The position numbers were made by a program, and so were the translations under genes. This document shows, in pieces, positions 11,306 through 24,200 of a stretch of 64,000 bases of DNA. This DNA comes from Halichondria panicea (taxonomy: Eukaryota; Porifera; Demospongiae; Suberitida; Halichondriidae). Below the pieces are notes generated by a model. It saw only the letters and a program-made list of their open reading frames with translations, was not told the origin of the DNA and searched no databases. The stretch spans positions 4,667,442 to 4,731,441 of the forward strand of contig NC_087379.1 in assembly GCF_963675165.1 (NCBI RefSeq), written 5' to 3'. How positions within the stretch are numbered: position 1 is the stretch's first letter; every line of letters begins with the position of its first letter.

Positions 11306-14174
11306 GTTTCAGGAAACTGGAGGGAATTAAAATTTAATAGCATTGCAATTTACATGTATACGTTAGCTCCTCACTATTAAAACGTTAACAATCAGTGTTG
11401 ATTTTAACAAAAATGCAGCACTTGTGTGTGTGTAATATCACAATTAATGATTAGATCTTCTGAACTCATACGTACGTAGGTTCTTCATTCATATTACTCT
11501 TTTTGTGGGGATCCAATCGGAAAGAGCTATACAATCGGTGTGGCCTAGCAACAGCTGGCAGTCCTGTGTTGGGGTGTCGCCTACCTAGAACACTTCTTGT
11601 GGCCTAGCTCATTCAATTATACATGCATGGGCACTTAAACACTTATATGTACAATCATGTAGGTACATTATTTGTACGTATATATGTAGTACAGCCCGAG
11701 GCAATAACTGAGATATGTCATAATTATTCTAAAATAGTGGTCGGCAATTGTATTGAAAAGGTTTCCATCCCTTAGATCTCACTGCAAAAAATGTCTGTTA
11801 TAGAGGAATGCTTTCTGAATTTGAAACCACTTATAAACCAATACACACACTCGTTGATAGTTTAGTCGCTCATGCACAATATCTCTATGATGTTAGATTC
11901 AAGTGAATTTAAACTACTGTCCTTATAGAAAACTGGTGTTTCTTCCTCACTTTTCTCTTGAATAGACCCCACTCCATGTTTGCTGCTAAGGCTAATCGAT
12001 ACCCAAAGGTTGTCAGCTATAATAGATTGCATACTGTGACACCCATTAAAGTAATTTAATTACTTTGTGGCTACAACTGGCTCTCACTATGGGCTGTGAT
12101 TCAGATAAGGACTCTGCCTTGAGGTGACAACCACTCTTCTCTCAAGGCGAGAACCACTCTCTCAGTAAAGGGCATAGCTAATTGGTAAACACTGGTAGGC
12201 TTGTTTGCAGTACACTTTCCTTAATGTCAGTAGCTCACCCTAGCTGATTACACATCTAAGCTATGTGTCAACATTCTCCCTACAAGGTTTGCATAACGTA
12301 CGTACATACTGTGACATTATGGTCTATTGGATTGCTTAACTGTCTGTATGGTGTAGCGTGCTGGTAATTGGTTACCCTCTTACTTGTTGACTATAATTAA
12401 TTAACGCATTGGATCCACATGTGTAAGTGTACATAATATTTGGCAGGCCTCAGATGTTTAGTCGTAATTTATCTCCTATTTTTATTTATCTCCTATTGTT
12501 TAAGTCTACTGAGCTGCTCAATCTGTCTTGTGGTTAAATGGAATTTCTCTGATTGTCAAATTTGTTCATTTTGAAGGACCTCTGTAATCAAAATTACAGT
12601 AATTTCATTCGAAGGTAATACCTATACAATAGTAATTCAATCAGGCACTGATTAATGAAGTATACATTTCTCTTGGCAATCACTACTTTCTCTGATATCA
12701 AAGCTTATAACCATGCAGTCCGAACTAACAACTGTAGCGTGTCCCTGGTTACCATCACTGGTTTGTTTTGCACAATTAAGTGCGTCGAGTGTACATAAGA
12801 GAAAGTTCGCTCTATTTCTCGATACTGAACCCTTGCTTGCCCTACACGTATATATACTGAATACAGCTCTCGTTCTACACGCTTTGTTTGTGGTCTAGAC
12901 TAGCTACCAGTTTACCACAGTACCACAGTTATTATTGTCACTTTGACTTAATTATTAATTAGGATCAAAGATGCGATCAAAGATACGTATTATAAATAGC
13001 GTACATAATATTCTGTTTGTCTGTCTGCATGTGACTAGTTACACTGTACTTGCATGTTTATTGCTAGCATAAAGCTTGACACTGCCTAAGAAGCTTGTAT
13101 TGACAGTGTTTTATGCAACATTGGCAAACACTCAGGCTTGTACTATTACCTTGTACTATACGTATCATTTGTACGTATGCCTTTGTGCTGATGGAATTCA
13201 CCATATTTGTAGCTGTTGAGTTGGTGCAGTGTTTCTTGATTGGGTGCAAGAACATTTCCTCGGCAAATACATGCTGTAAGAATTGCTATTATACTGTTAG
13301 CAAGCAAGTGTTCTGTGTGGTGTTTTTGCTAATTAAATCAGGCCATTAGTGGGACCCGATCTTACACTGGGAAACAATGCCTCCATAATGGCGTCTTGTA
13401 AACATCCAGATGGGCCTATAGTGAAAAGAAAGTGCTTCGTCTCTGTTAGAACCACTAAATGCACATATTTCACATGTGGCTTAATTAGATGTTTGCCTAC
13501 ATTTCTGATGATAGTCCACACAGTGAACCATTCTAACTATTGGCTATATATAATTATACTTACATGTCACTGTCTAAAGTATTCACTAAGCTAATTAAGC
13601 ATGCAGAAACCATAGGATGCGTAATGCCCCCCTCCCTGAAGTGGTAGCCTCTATATTTGCTCTAAATGGCTTTGACTGCTGTTTGTGGGTAGAATTAACA
13701 CTAATTTCAGAGCTTCTAAAAAAAGTTGGGGTCTGTGTGTATGTCTGCCTGATCTAATGTATTACGCTCACTTTTCGTTTGTAAATGGATGGTATTATTC
13801 CATCTTGTCTGTGCTTTGAAAGAGTGTTAGCAACTTCTGAACCAAGTGAGCTTACAAGATCACACATGTTGATTCAATAGTCTATCATTTATTCATTCAA
13901 AAGCCTGGTACATGTACCTTGTTCATCATCTCTGTAGATTGTTCAAAGTTTGTGTACGATTGATTCTTGGGAGCATGAACTATAATACCACAACATAACA
14001 TATCACTCTATAGAGATGTCTCTTGTGAATAGACTGTGTACTAGATCACGCAATCGAATTAACCAAGTCATTTAAAGAATCTGAGTAACGCATTACATGA
14101 TTACCCCCCACAGTTATTTGACACTGCATTTCACTTAAGTAGGCATCTAACTACCTATTCTACCCCCCACACAG

Positions 14175-14326
14175 CCTATTTCGCCATCCTGGCTCCTCTG
14201 TGGGTACTGAACTCCCGGCTTGCACAGGGAAGGCTGGTGGACCCTGCTACCAAAGACAAGCCAGAGAAAGATACAACACTATGCAACAAACTAATAAATG
14301 TTTTGCCATGCTTGTGGCATGTTTAG
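14175..14326 (+). CDS. Unplaced coding-like exon, hydrophobic
   Basis: The acceptor CCCCCCACACAG precedes a 49-codon frame that reads AYFAILAPLWVLNSRLAQ and continues through a charged stretch to a TAG at 14324-14326. It looks coding: GC-richer than its surroundings and phase 1 at its start, which would fit the exon at 3226. It does not fit the phase of the other proposed exons. It may be an alternative exon of this gene or a relic of another one. Confidence 0.3.
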
Positions 14327-14668
14327 CCATGCTTAGCCTTTCTGACGTTGCCATCCCATTGCCATCACTCGCAGGTAGTCTTTGTTTTTTGTGTACAACT
14401 GTAACATTTTAGTAGTGTTGCAAATGAGGAACTTTGTTGAACACCCACATACTGCATTCCATTTCAGGGAGAGCAACAAACTAATAAACGTTTTGCCATG
14501 CTTAGCTTTCTGACTGTTGCCATCCCACTGCCGTCACTTACATTCACTTGCAGGTAGTTTTTGTTTTTATTTATTACACTAGTGACTCTCATGTTGCTTT
14601 GTGTATATACAACTGTAATGTTTTACTAATTTGCAAATGAGGAAGTTTATTGAACACCCACATACACA
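14283..14668. repeat. 190-bp tandem duplication
   Basis: The blocks starting at 14283 and 14473 are diverged copies. Both begin GCAACAAACTAATAAA, share GTTTTGCCATGCTT, a CACT(C/T)GCAGGTAGT segment and GAGGAA, and end near GAACACCCACATAC. Each copy has small private insertions. The first overlaps the end of the coding-like frame at 14175-14326. Confidence 0.85.
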
Positions 14669-14800
14669 TTCATGGAAAACCCCTATACCAGTTTACATTG
14701 AATAAAAGCTGTAAAAACCGCAGACGCCTCTCAATTCAGTCTCAGTGTACTGTGACAAAAGACAATTGCAAGTTCTGTAGTGCACTGTGTTTATTCTCAG

Positions 14801-14853
14801 CTCTCTCCAAAATGATGGCCGTGATGCAGCAAGATTCTTCCAATGACTTTGTG
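14801..14853 (+). CDS. Candidate small exon of the docking-tail gene
   Basis: TTTATTCTCAG, a strong acceptor, precedes 53 bases encoding (A)LSKMMAVMQQDSSNDFV, followed by a consensus GTGAGT donor. It enters in phase 1 and leaves in phase 0, joining in frame to the last exon at 16313. Both splice sites are good, making this the best supported of the upstream exons. Confidence 0.5.
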
Positions 14854-16081
14854 GTGAGTGTTGCATTTGAAACAGCAGAGCAAATTGTGCAATGCAGTTT
14901 TATTATGGCCCTAGCTGGCCTACCTCTATTCTTGTATAGTGCTGTTATACCTAGAATTATATCCATAACACAGGCAGTATACTAGCTGTTTAGTCCGCTT
15001 TGCACTTGCAAGCTAAATACAAGTAGCTACCAAATTAGATTTGCATGGCTAACATTGAGCTATTGTTCCATTAAGCCTTTTGCAGTGTGCAGACAGTAGA
15101 ATTAGTATTATAGTACATGTCTGTCTGCCTGTGAGTGCATATGTACATGAAGGTAGCCCATTAACATTGAGAGAGCAGTTAAGCTGCATGAGGGGTCTCC
15201 AAGCAACACCCATTCAGTCTGATGGATAGTGGTGTTGTGGCTGGAGAATCATGCTATACTATTGACTTTTGCATTCCTTGTAAGATGTAAGCGTTGTAAG
15301 TTAAATGGCTGGCTGGAATAAATTCTGTAACTATAATTATAGCTATAATGTATAGACTGAATTATTTAACCTTCTTCACACGAGGTGCATGTGCAGATTT
15401 TATTACTTTTAGGGGCGTTAAGCAGAATACACTGGCATTGTTTTTCTTTCATAAATAATGTAATCATAGCTCTTAAATCTCTTAAACTGTTTCATTTTTA
15501 ATTATTTTGCTATGATTACTTTAGCAGTTAGCATACTCAATGTACGTAGTAGGTACACCATACACCTGCTTAGCATTCGGGTAGGTAGGCATAATTGTTG
15601 TCCCTAGGGTTATACAACAGAGAGTTAAGGATTCTTTGTTTTCAATATGCTGATTGCATTGCATGCCTCAGTTCCTCTGTAACTATAGTAGCATCCTCCC
15701 CTACCATTCTTAGTTTGCACTTGAAATTTAAATTATAGGCTGAATGAACCCGCTAATGAAGTGTACAGCAATCCCTCTAAGCTGCTATGTGTTTGGTAGT
15801 AATTACCTGTGCACTTAGTCCTGTTCAAATATTGTAGTAGCCAATTAGCAGATTGTGACTATATGTGTGACTTACTTGCAGCTGCTTTTCCCATTTAAAA
15901 GTTGCTGTTTGGCTAGTGAGTTATCGGTTAGGGTTGATTTGCAGACAATCAATGTGTTAATTTGAGTCACACTGCATCAAATATTCTTTGAAATATTGTA
16001 TGACCATGCATGCATACATCGATGCATGCATGGGTACCTTGTTACCAATAGCAGCTGACGTGTATGTAGATTATTGGCATG

Positions 16082-16121
16082 TAAGGGACATATTTGCTCC
16101 TAGTCTCAAATATGTCCCTTA
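16082..16121. repeat. Perfect 15-bp hairpin
   Basis: TAAGGGACATATTTG and its exact complement flank a 10-base loop, about 190 bases upstream of the last exon's acceptor. It could be a remnant of a small transposon. Confidence 0.8.
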
Positions 16122-16312
16122 TGGGGAGTTGTACAAATTTGATCTGTCTCTTCTCCCATCATGTCATTGGTTTGGATTACTGTGTGAATGCATAGTTCCC
16201 TAGCTCCCCCGTATATAACTTGTTAATTGGATGATGTATTGTATACCATGGCCACATGCTTGACTCTGTGGAATGTAAGCTCATTAACCACCCAACATTT
16301 TCATCTGTACAG

Positions 16313-17578
16313 ATCACCACAGAGAAACTTGAAGAGCTTAAAGGAAACATCCCAAGAGCAGGACCCAAATACAGATTGGGCATGTACTTCGAAACAATTC
16401 ATGGAGTGTCAGATTTCGAAGAAGTGTACACACCCTCCGAGGATGGATACACTAGTTACTGGGAGACTGACACTGAAGTGGACACTGAACTAGGCAACTT
16501 GTTATTTACCGATGTAACAGGAGACTCGGCCTCTGTGATATGTATCGATGAAGCAGTGGACATACTCGCACTTCGAGAGCAGCGTTTGCAAGAGCAGGTT
16601 TTGCGACAAGAGCGGGCACGAGCTGCACAAGAATTGGGCCACCAGCAAGAAGAGCACGTTCTGGAGAGATCAACAGAAAGCAAACGATCAATGGCCTCTA
16701 GACAATCGAGACGATCACATAACTCCGGGTCGGATGGGATGTACGATGAACCGCCCCCTCTTCCCCCACGTCGTATCAGTACATGTACAGAAACCACGAG
16801 TGCCGAGGAACACACTTACGAGACTTTGGACGATTTGCAAGATGATTACAAAATGCATATAGAGAGAGGATCTGGTTCGCCAATGAACAAAGATGAGTGT
16901 GACAGCGATCAGAGCTCGGGGAAAGGAAGAACTCGATCACCACTATTAAACTTCACCAAGGCTAGGAGTAACAGTACCCCTACTTCAACAAACGATAGTA
17001 GCCACCAGAGACATAGAAGGAAGGTGTCTGACCCTCTCCACATTGCAGACTTCACTCAGAAGAGAAAGCGATCAGATAAAGTTTCCCCCAAAGGCACGTA
17101 CCCTCCTCCAGTGAAAGGATACTCAATTCCTTTGGGCATCCCCGAAGAGTACCCGGACTATATGACCATTCCCTCAGAGAAGAGACTGCAAGCTGCACCG
17201 CCAACCTCGCCTAACAGACACGCCCCCGAGAGACGATTATCAGATTGTCGCAAATCGTCAAAATTGCAACGATCTCCTTCCCTGATCATCAAACACAAGG
17301 GGCAGACTTTCATGATTCCTGTGGTCGATAAGAAGCTCCAGCAAAGACTAGAGAAAGTAAAAGGACCACCTAAAACGTCTCCACTCTACGCGACAGTTAT
17401 GAAGCAGAGTACGCATAGCAATCTGACCAGGGCCACTAGCGACCCTTACAATAGACACTCGGGTCGACAGATTAGCCCGCCAAAAGAAACACAAGAATTG
17501 TCTAAAAGCAAGTCAACCAAAAGACATTCGCAAACCAACGCAATGTCCAAACAAGTGACTCACTATGGTGTGTTATAG
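16313..17578 (+). CDS. Last exon: cytoplasmic tail with SH3 and phosphotyrosine docking motifs
   Basis: A CATCTGTACAG acceptor opens a 421-codon frame ending at TAG 17576-17578. In order the exon encodes an acidic Tyr-rich segment (VYTPSEDGYTSYWETD), a Glu/Gln/Arg-rich probable helix, a proline motif YDEPPPLPPRR (16742-16773) suited to SH3 binding, then low-complexity Ser/Arg/Lys-rich sequence with YETL, YPDYMTI and LYATV sites and the C-terminal YGVL. Such sites suit SH2 proteins or YxxPhi endocytic adaptors. No enzymatic domain is visible, so it looks like an adaptor or a receptor tail. An in-frame ATG at 16256 precedes the acceptor, so a spliced and an unspliced start are both possible. 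The gene converges on GTF2H2. I do not recognise a named family. Confidence 0.8.
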   Translation: MTTEKLEELKGNIPRAGPKYRLGMYFETIHGVSDFEEVYTPSEDGYTSYWETDTEVDTELGNLLFTDVTGDSASVICIDEAVDILALREQRLQEQVLRQERARAAQELGHQQEEHVLERSTESKRSMASRQSRRSHNSGSDGMYDEPPPLPPRRISTCTETTSAEEHTYETLDDLQDDYKMHIERGSGSPMNKDECDSDQSSGKGRTRSPLLNFTKARSNSTPTSTNDSSHQRHRRKVSDPLHIADFTQKRKRSDKVSPKGTYPPPVKGYSIPLGIPEEYPDYMTIPSEKRLQAAPPTSPNRHAPERRLSDCRKSSKLQRSPSLIIKHKGQTFMIPVVDKKLQQRLEKVKGPPKTSPLYATVMKQSTHSNLTRATSDPYNRHSGRQISPPKETQELSKSKSTKRHSQTNAMSKQVTHYGVL

Positions 17579-18262
17579 TAGCCTCAATAATTATTTCTTT
17601 GTATCTGTGCTTTTGAGATATTATACTGTGAGTATGTATATTTCAAGACAGGTAGTTATATAATGTGAATGTCCTCCCTCTATTTCTTATCTCTCTTTCA
17701 ACTAACTTATTTTGTAACGCAGAACTCCTCATCTCATGTGTGAATTTTTCTTATGTTTGTTGCTTGAAACTGGAAGTTTGATGTATACAGTGTGTCTATG
17801 GGTGAAAGCTTAAATGTTCTGGTATATGGGATGCATGTCTGACTATATAACACATTGAGGAAAACAATATTGTTAACTATAATATAATTAATATAAGCTT
17901 TGATCATGATTGAGGGATGAAGAGCAAAGAAATCGAGGTCTATAGACATCGCTGCCAAGCATAACTAGACACATTGGAATGTTAAGGGAGTCATAACACA
18001 AACATTCCAGTGAATGAAAACTATAATCCGGTTAGAATGGAACACTATGTCTGGGCCAACTCTACCACAAGCATCGTGTGGTGTGTGTACATCAATCACA
18101 GCATTCTCTCTTTGTATTAAAACACAATGGAATGTACACATGCATCTTGAAAGTACAACCATTTATTCCATGTCAACAAATTGAATTGCGTGGACATGTT
18201 GCAAACAACAAACAATTTGTATACCATGTTGAAAATGACTAATATAAATACAACAATGAAAG
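17579..18262. other. Convergent intergenic stretch
   Basis: This AT-rich 684 bp holds the 3' untranslated regions of the docking-tail gene (plus) and GTF2H2 (minus). No coding frame was found. The only clear processing signal is the minus-strand AATAAA at 18162-18167. Confidence 0.6.
18162..18167 (-). terminator. Poly(A) signal of GTF2H2
   Basis: AATAAA on the minus strand about 95 bases after the GTF2H2 stop codon, a usual distance for 3'-end processing. Confidence 0.6.
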
Positions 18263-21200
18263 TTATGATATTATAGTTGTGTCCTGAACTTTGACACTGC
18301 TCACACAACCAGGGCAGTTGTGAAGCGTCTCGTGCACATAGAGGTCACAGTCGATACAGAACAGCTGTTCACACTCCGGACACTTGTACCCCTGTATGAG
18401 GGACATCGAAACACTTACACCAGTCAATGTACTGGTTTATTTTACGATATTATCCTATGGATACTGAAGATTAACACGAGTCTGTGCCTGAAACTGCAGA
18501 GTGCCTAATTAAGAAAAGGAACACCACTGACACGACACCATGCTTGGCTCATAATCACTGGAACCACCACTGACACCATGCTTGGCTCATAATTACTGGA
18601 ACCACGAGACAACATAATTATAACCTCCTCATAAAGGATAAAGTCAACACAAAGGACGCTCTAAACCAGACATCACATCATCCATTATCAATGCACGTAA
18701 CTTCTATCATCAGTCAATACGGTGTACATAACAACCTGTTAAGTCAGACGGTTGTTTATGTCATTCCCACCAGCAATTGCTAGTGAATTCCGTTACACCC
18801 CTCAGGCCGATGACACCATCCCATAGCGGAATAGGGAGGAAGCCACTCAAGTGCCATGCGTATTTGTTGTTTTGACTAATTTTAATTAACTATAGCAGAT
18901 TGAAGATTAAGATATCAATTCAACCTCAATCTTTCTAATCAGTCATCTATTCACATGGTCCCACACAACTATATTCATGCACAGCGAAAACATGCAGCTC
19001 AAGTTTTACGACTGTGAAACTTATTGGTATAAGGGAATCGAGTTGATAGAAACAGTCAAGCTCATGACTACACATAATGTTATCATAAAAGGATGATATC
19101 CGATGGCCTTTCCCACAATTATAGCCACTTTTGCCACAAGGTGTAAAAGTCTAAATGGACTCACTTAATAATCACAGTTGGTATATATATATATACAGAT
19201 GCTGTGATGAACACGAGGTATTTGATGGTATCATAATGTAAACACATATCAAGTATAGGCAGTGCCCGCCGCACACATAAGAAATGACATAACAGGTTGT
19301 CTTCTAAGAAAAAAATGCACAGGCAAGTCTAATGGTGATTGTGGGAATTCATTCATAAGAAGTGCAATTTTTAAGAACATAATTATTGTCTGATAGCACA
19401 TTAGAGGCTACATGCTGCAGACCAAGTGTGGCATGCTGTGAAGTTGCAAATAGTCAGCATGCATGGCCCTTCTTGGCATGCACAACAGCAGGCAGGCTTA
19501 TAAACAATTCTTGTTGGGTGATGAATTGATCAGATCAACATCGATACACAGTGAGAATTTTGTTTGGTGACAATGCAGCACGCATTCTAGACACGTACAA
19601 AACAATGAAACCGTCTAGTGATTATCAAAAAACATTACATTTATAACATATCTATACGTAATTATACAACCAAACGGAGAGTACGATACTGAGCTTCTGA
19701 AGCCGTTCATAAACGGACTTTGCACGAATGAAAACACCCGTGAAGGAAATATAGATGTGTTAACGATGCTCTATAAGTTGTTTGCTAACAGATCACCCAC
19801 AACCTCGATTCACAACATCATAGACACGCTGACTGACAGCATGTAGCTGCCTACATGTACTTGTATACCTCAAAGGTACATGTACTTGTATACCTTAAAG
19901 GTAGGTATCAAAGGATTCAGTTTGGTTATCGTACATTCTTATGACCATATCATCACATGCAGTTCAATGAGACCAGAATTGTAAGCTCTCTCTTTGGTCA
20001 GATGCAATCTATTTTAGTGTCAACGTAGTCTAAAATGCATGTAGTACGTAGGAGTTCATTCTAAAAGGCTAATAGAGGTTGCTTCTGTACACAGTCAAAC
20101 ATCAAGGGGCTGCTATAGTACACATCGTAAAAGCAACATTCATATGCCCATATCTCAATGCTGCACATCATTCAACACTCCTCCTCTCTAAGCCAGATAA
20201 CTGTATAATTCTCTCTGTCTACAGGGACATCGGTGACAGGCACTAGGATAAATCAGGTTACACCGTGTTTGCACTGTGCGTCTCGACAGACATATTTAGC
20301 TATCCACATGACAGCCACTAGCAAATGAGGAAATAATTGCTCCAATCATAACCTAGAGTCCCAACAAACATGCCCTTTCCTTTGTTGAGGTAAGCTCAGA
20401 AATTAATCATAAGCATATTTTTGGTCCCATTTAGAACTTGATACATACCCTGAAGCCATTTGGTCGTGGTCTACAAAGGTGAGGTGAGAAACACAACAAA
20501 CACTCAGTAATTGCATGAAAACAAACAGCTGACAATTACCTCCCACTACAAACTGACTGTTCTACCAGGAGTTTGCCGGGAAGCTACCCTGCCGCTAACC
20601 AGCAGGATCATCAACCACACACCGAGGTCATTAATTGACAAATCACATATTTACAATACCACTACACTTGGTAATTGATAGAGTGCAGACGTACAAGGTT
20701 ACCATAGCTACTGAATAGTAAGTTTCACTATCTTTAACTAATTGTACACCTCGAACCACCACCCTTTGTGTGGCCTAAAAGTCCCTACGTAATACCTGGA
20801 GAGATTAACGGGAAGGAAGCACTTACACAGCTAGTGCATACAAGGAAAAAGAATCAAGGTATGCGACATCCCTCAAATCCCTCACTACAGTGCGCTTTAA
20901 GTTATACACACCCATACAATGGGAACAAGCATCTCAAGTATGCACGGTTTACCCAAGGGAGATTATAGGATGGCCTAGTCTCTAGATTGCCTTAATTAGC
21001 TCGTTACCGCGTGAGTGCTATTACATGTACAAACCATTAAATCACACCGGACAATTACGCACGCTAGTCTGGCCACAATACAGCATTCACGGATTTTCCC
21101 GGGAAAACTTAGACGCACATAATTGGCGGCTCTAATGAGATTTAAAGTAACCGTTTAAGATGTTTGTGTACATTCAGGTACGCACTGACACGTGTCATTA

Positions 21201-24200
21201 ATTACTAATCTGGAACCCCAACCCAACGGGAAACTAGAACGATATATCACACTATCTGACATTGTTTAGACAAAGCTCTACATGACCTTGTTAAGACACA
21301 GACAGATTAGCTCACCTTGTTGCTGACAATCACTTGACATCCAGTGCAACTGAGCCTGCAGAAAAGCAATCAGTGCAAGTCTGCCCAAAGTATATTATTG
21401 TCACAGATATACTGATTCTAAGAAACCCCATCCCCTAATAGCCGAGTCCTAGAGATACGTAGATATCCCGCTACACGTATAATTAGATAAACTCACTTTT
21501 CTGTGAGTACTGTCTCTCTGAACATGGGCAGGGGGAAGAGGTGATGGTAGGAACGAGCCAGGTGGGGGGCCAGCACCAACGTCAGCCCTGTGGGGGAGGA
21601 GTGAATATGTAAGTAATATCGAGTTTCTCAGTTGTGTGGGTGGGTGAATAGATGTGAAATTGTGTATGCTCAAAGGATTACATGTATACGTGAAAAGAAC
21701 ATTTAACATACTTGCAGACAGACGTACAAACTGAGCTAAGGGGGCTGGAGGTGCTACAACACGGAGCAGCGTCTATCGTCGTCACATAAATATGTGCACT
21801 TACATGCATGCCCTATTTCTAGAGAGCCCTTGCAAAATCCCAAGTGAACATTTTTCTCTGCCAGAAAAACAGCTGCTATTACAGGTAGGTTGCTATCCAA
21901 CACCAATGGATAGGCACACATGCAGCAACCACATGTTAGCCTACGTATCACATATCAACCACAGTAGCAACCACTACTGAGAATTCAACCGTAAGCTAAT
22001 ACTTCACTGAAGACAAAGACAAGACAAATCCATCCATTCTCACTAAATGGGGTGCAATCAGTAGAAAAATAAACATACTGGTAATTATTCATAGCTGAGT
22101 GGCAGTCGACCAGTCATCATCACACGGTATCAGATGCTGGCGCCATTGAAACTCAACACGACACCCGAGGCATTCTAAACCCTCCCCCCTCATTACACGC
22201 TTCACTGAGCACTTAGGCAGCTGCGTTTCAAACTTGATAGCATGCTGTTAGGACCAAGTGAGCCTTGTCTAATGATTCAAGATAACATGTATGTATTATA
22301 ATTATCTCGGAAGACCTGTTTCTATTAAGAGGTCACCTTAGAAGCAGGTCACGTTCTTATAATACTAGGTCACTCCGCTATAATACAATACAGTGAGACT
22401 AGTCTATTGTGGTATGTTATAAGCAGGTCACCTATCTAGTAAGCACTGAAACCTCTGTGTTAGCAGGCCACCTATCTCGTAAGCACTGAAACCTCTGTGT
22501 TAGCAGGCCACCTATCTAGTAAGCACTGAAACCTCTGTGTTAGCAGGCCACCTATTTATTGTAGTTTCTGCTGGCCTGCCTGCCCAACGGTGATTGCTTT
22601 CACTGTATAAATCACCTAGAATCACACAAAATTAGAATTCAGTATTCAACAGATTTCCATAGTAAACAAAATGGTATTAATGTATGTAGATGTAGTTGTA
22701 GGAGGCTTATTTATTGGGGGAAGTTCCAGATTCCGAGAATTAGGTAATATAGGTGCAACAGACAGGTGGCCTGGTCTAAGTAGGTATGGTAGTGGTCTAC
22801 CATTATCGTATTGATCACAGACAGTGTGGCCTAGTCTAAGTAGGTATGGTAGTGGTCTAAGGCAGCTTCCATTGTCGTATTGATCACTGTAGGCAATGTT
22901 GCCTCAGGCAAGGTGATCGTCATCACATATGCATGGGACTGTGAACTAAAATAGTAAGGTTTCACATGACTTGAGGCTATAAAGAAAATGCAAATCTACT
23001 GGTATCAACACATCATTTTTGGGATTAGATTTCGACGTATCGTTTTGCAAATGCACAGCACTGCCCACAGCTGACACAACCATGAATACATACTAACTGT
23101 CAATGTCATGTGGTGGGGGATATCGATACACCGATAGAGTTAGGTACCACGGTAACAAACTGTAGACCTAGTCCGCTGACCGACATAAATTGTAATTTGA
23201 ATTCAAATCGAATTCCACATCTGGTATAAATACAAACACAAAAATGAGAGAAGACTTACAATTGTACGTAAAGCTCTGTGAATGAATACAACCACAAAGT
23301 CAGCTCTTTTTACATATCCACAAATGTGCGTTCTGCTATGCAATAATTATGTAGTACCAAGGAGGCATAAAGGAGAAGAGGGCATGCAACAGCTTGCGAA
23401 AGTGGGCGGAGGAAAAGTAGGGCAAATATCTAAAAATAAATGTCTATTAATAGATTTTTGGTACAGTATTTACATAGTATTCAGTCTGTGGCTTTAGTTT
23501 TGCTTGCATGCCCTCTTCTCCTTTACAAGCTTCTAACAGTGAATGCATGTAATAGTATGCAGGCTTACCGCAAACTTTGCACATGACTGGCAGTTCACAG
23601 TACTTGCTGCTACACTAGAAAAAGAGAGAGAAAAAATTCCACACATACATTCAACAATCATCAACAATTACAATGCTATGTAGAAAATTATTAATGCACA
23701 CCTGTACGTACTGCATATAACGCTCAACCGCTTGTTCACATAATTACTTTCTATTGTGAACCCGGACATTCCGTACCGGTACGAAGATTGTGAAGACATC
23801 CCAGTTACAATAAAATTCCACAAATACTGAACGGATTTAAGTCACACTCGAGTAATTAACGTAGCGATCAAATTGCACATTGCATTATGCTGAGTTGCTG
23901 AAATTGGATAAGTAGGGTCAAATTCCCAGTGTTACAACTCCAAGCTTAGCGTAGTAAACGACTAGTGTTTTGGAAAGAGAGAATGAACAACAGACATTCC
24001 TGTGAAATTACTGTCAGGTGTCAGCAGAGAATTTAATGGGTGGGCTCATCCCGAGAAAGGAAGATCAATTACGAAACTATGCAAAACAGACGACTATTGT
24101 CAAGACGACACAATACACAGTGCTAAAAACATACCTATCGGTTTATGATCACACAGTTCGAAATTTAATGGCACAACCATATATGGTTTAAGCAATAAGA

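Larger units (their letters stand above)
3293..16312 (+). other. Probable introns of the docking-tail gene
   Basis: Apart from the short candidate exons listed separately, this 13-kb stretch is AT-rich with many in-frame stops. It contains dispersed repeats (3599-3905, 10854-11151), the 97-bp tandem array at 8690-9175, a 190-bp tandem duplication at 14283-14668 and a perfect hairpin at 16082-16121. A 166-codon open frame at 7597-8097 was rejected. Confidence 0.5.

Noticed and set aside
16506..16815. Minus-strand Ser/Arg/Cys-rich frames opposite the docking-tail exon
   Set aside because: They mirror the real plus-strand coding frame and have no splice or start context.
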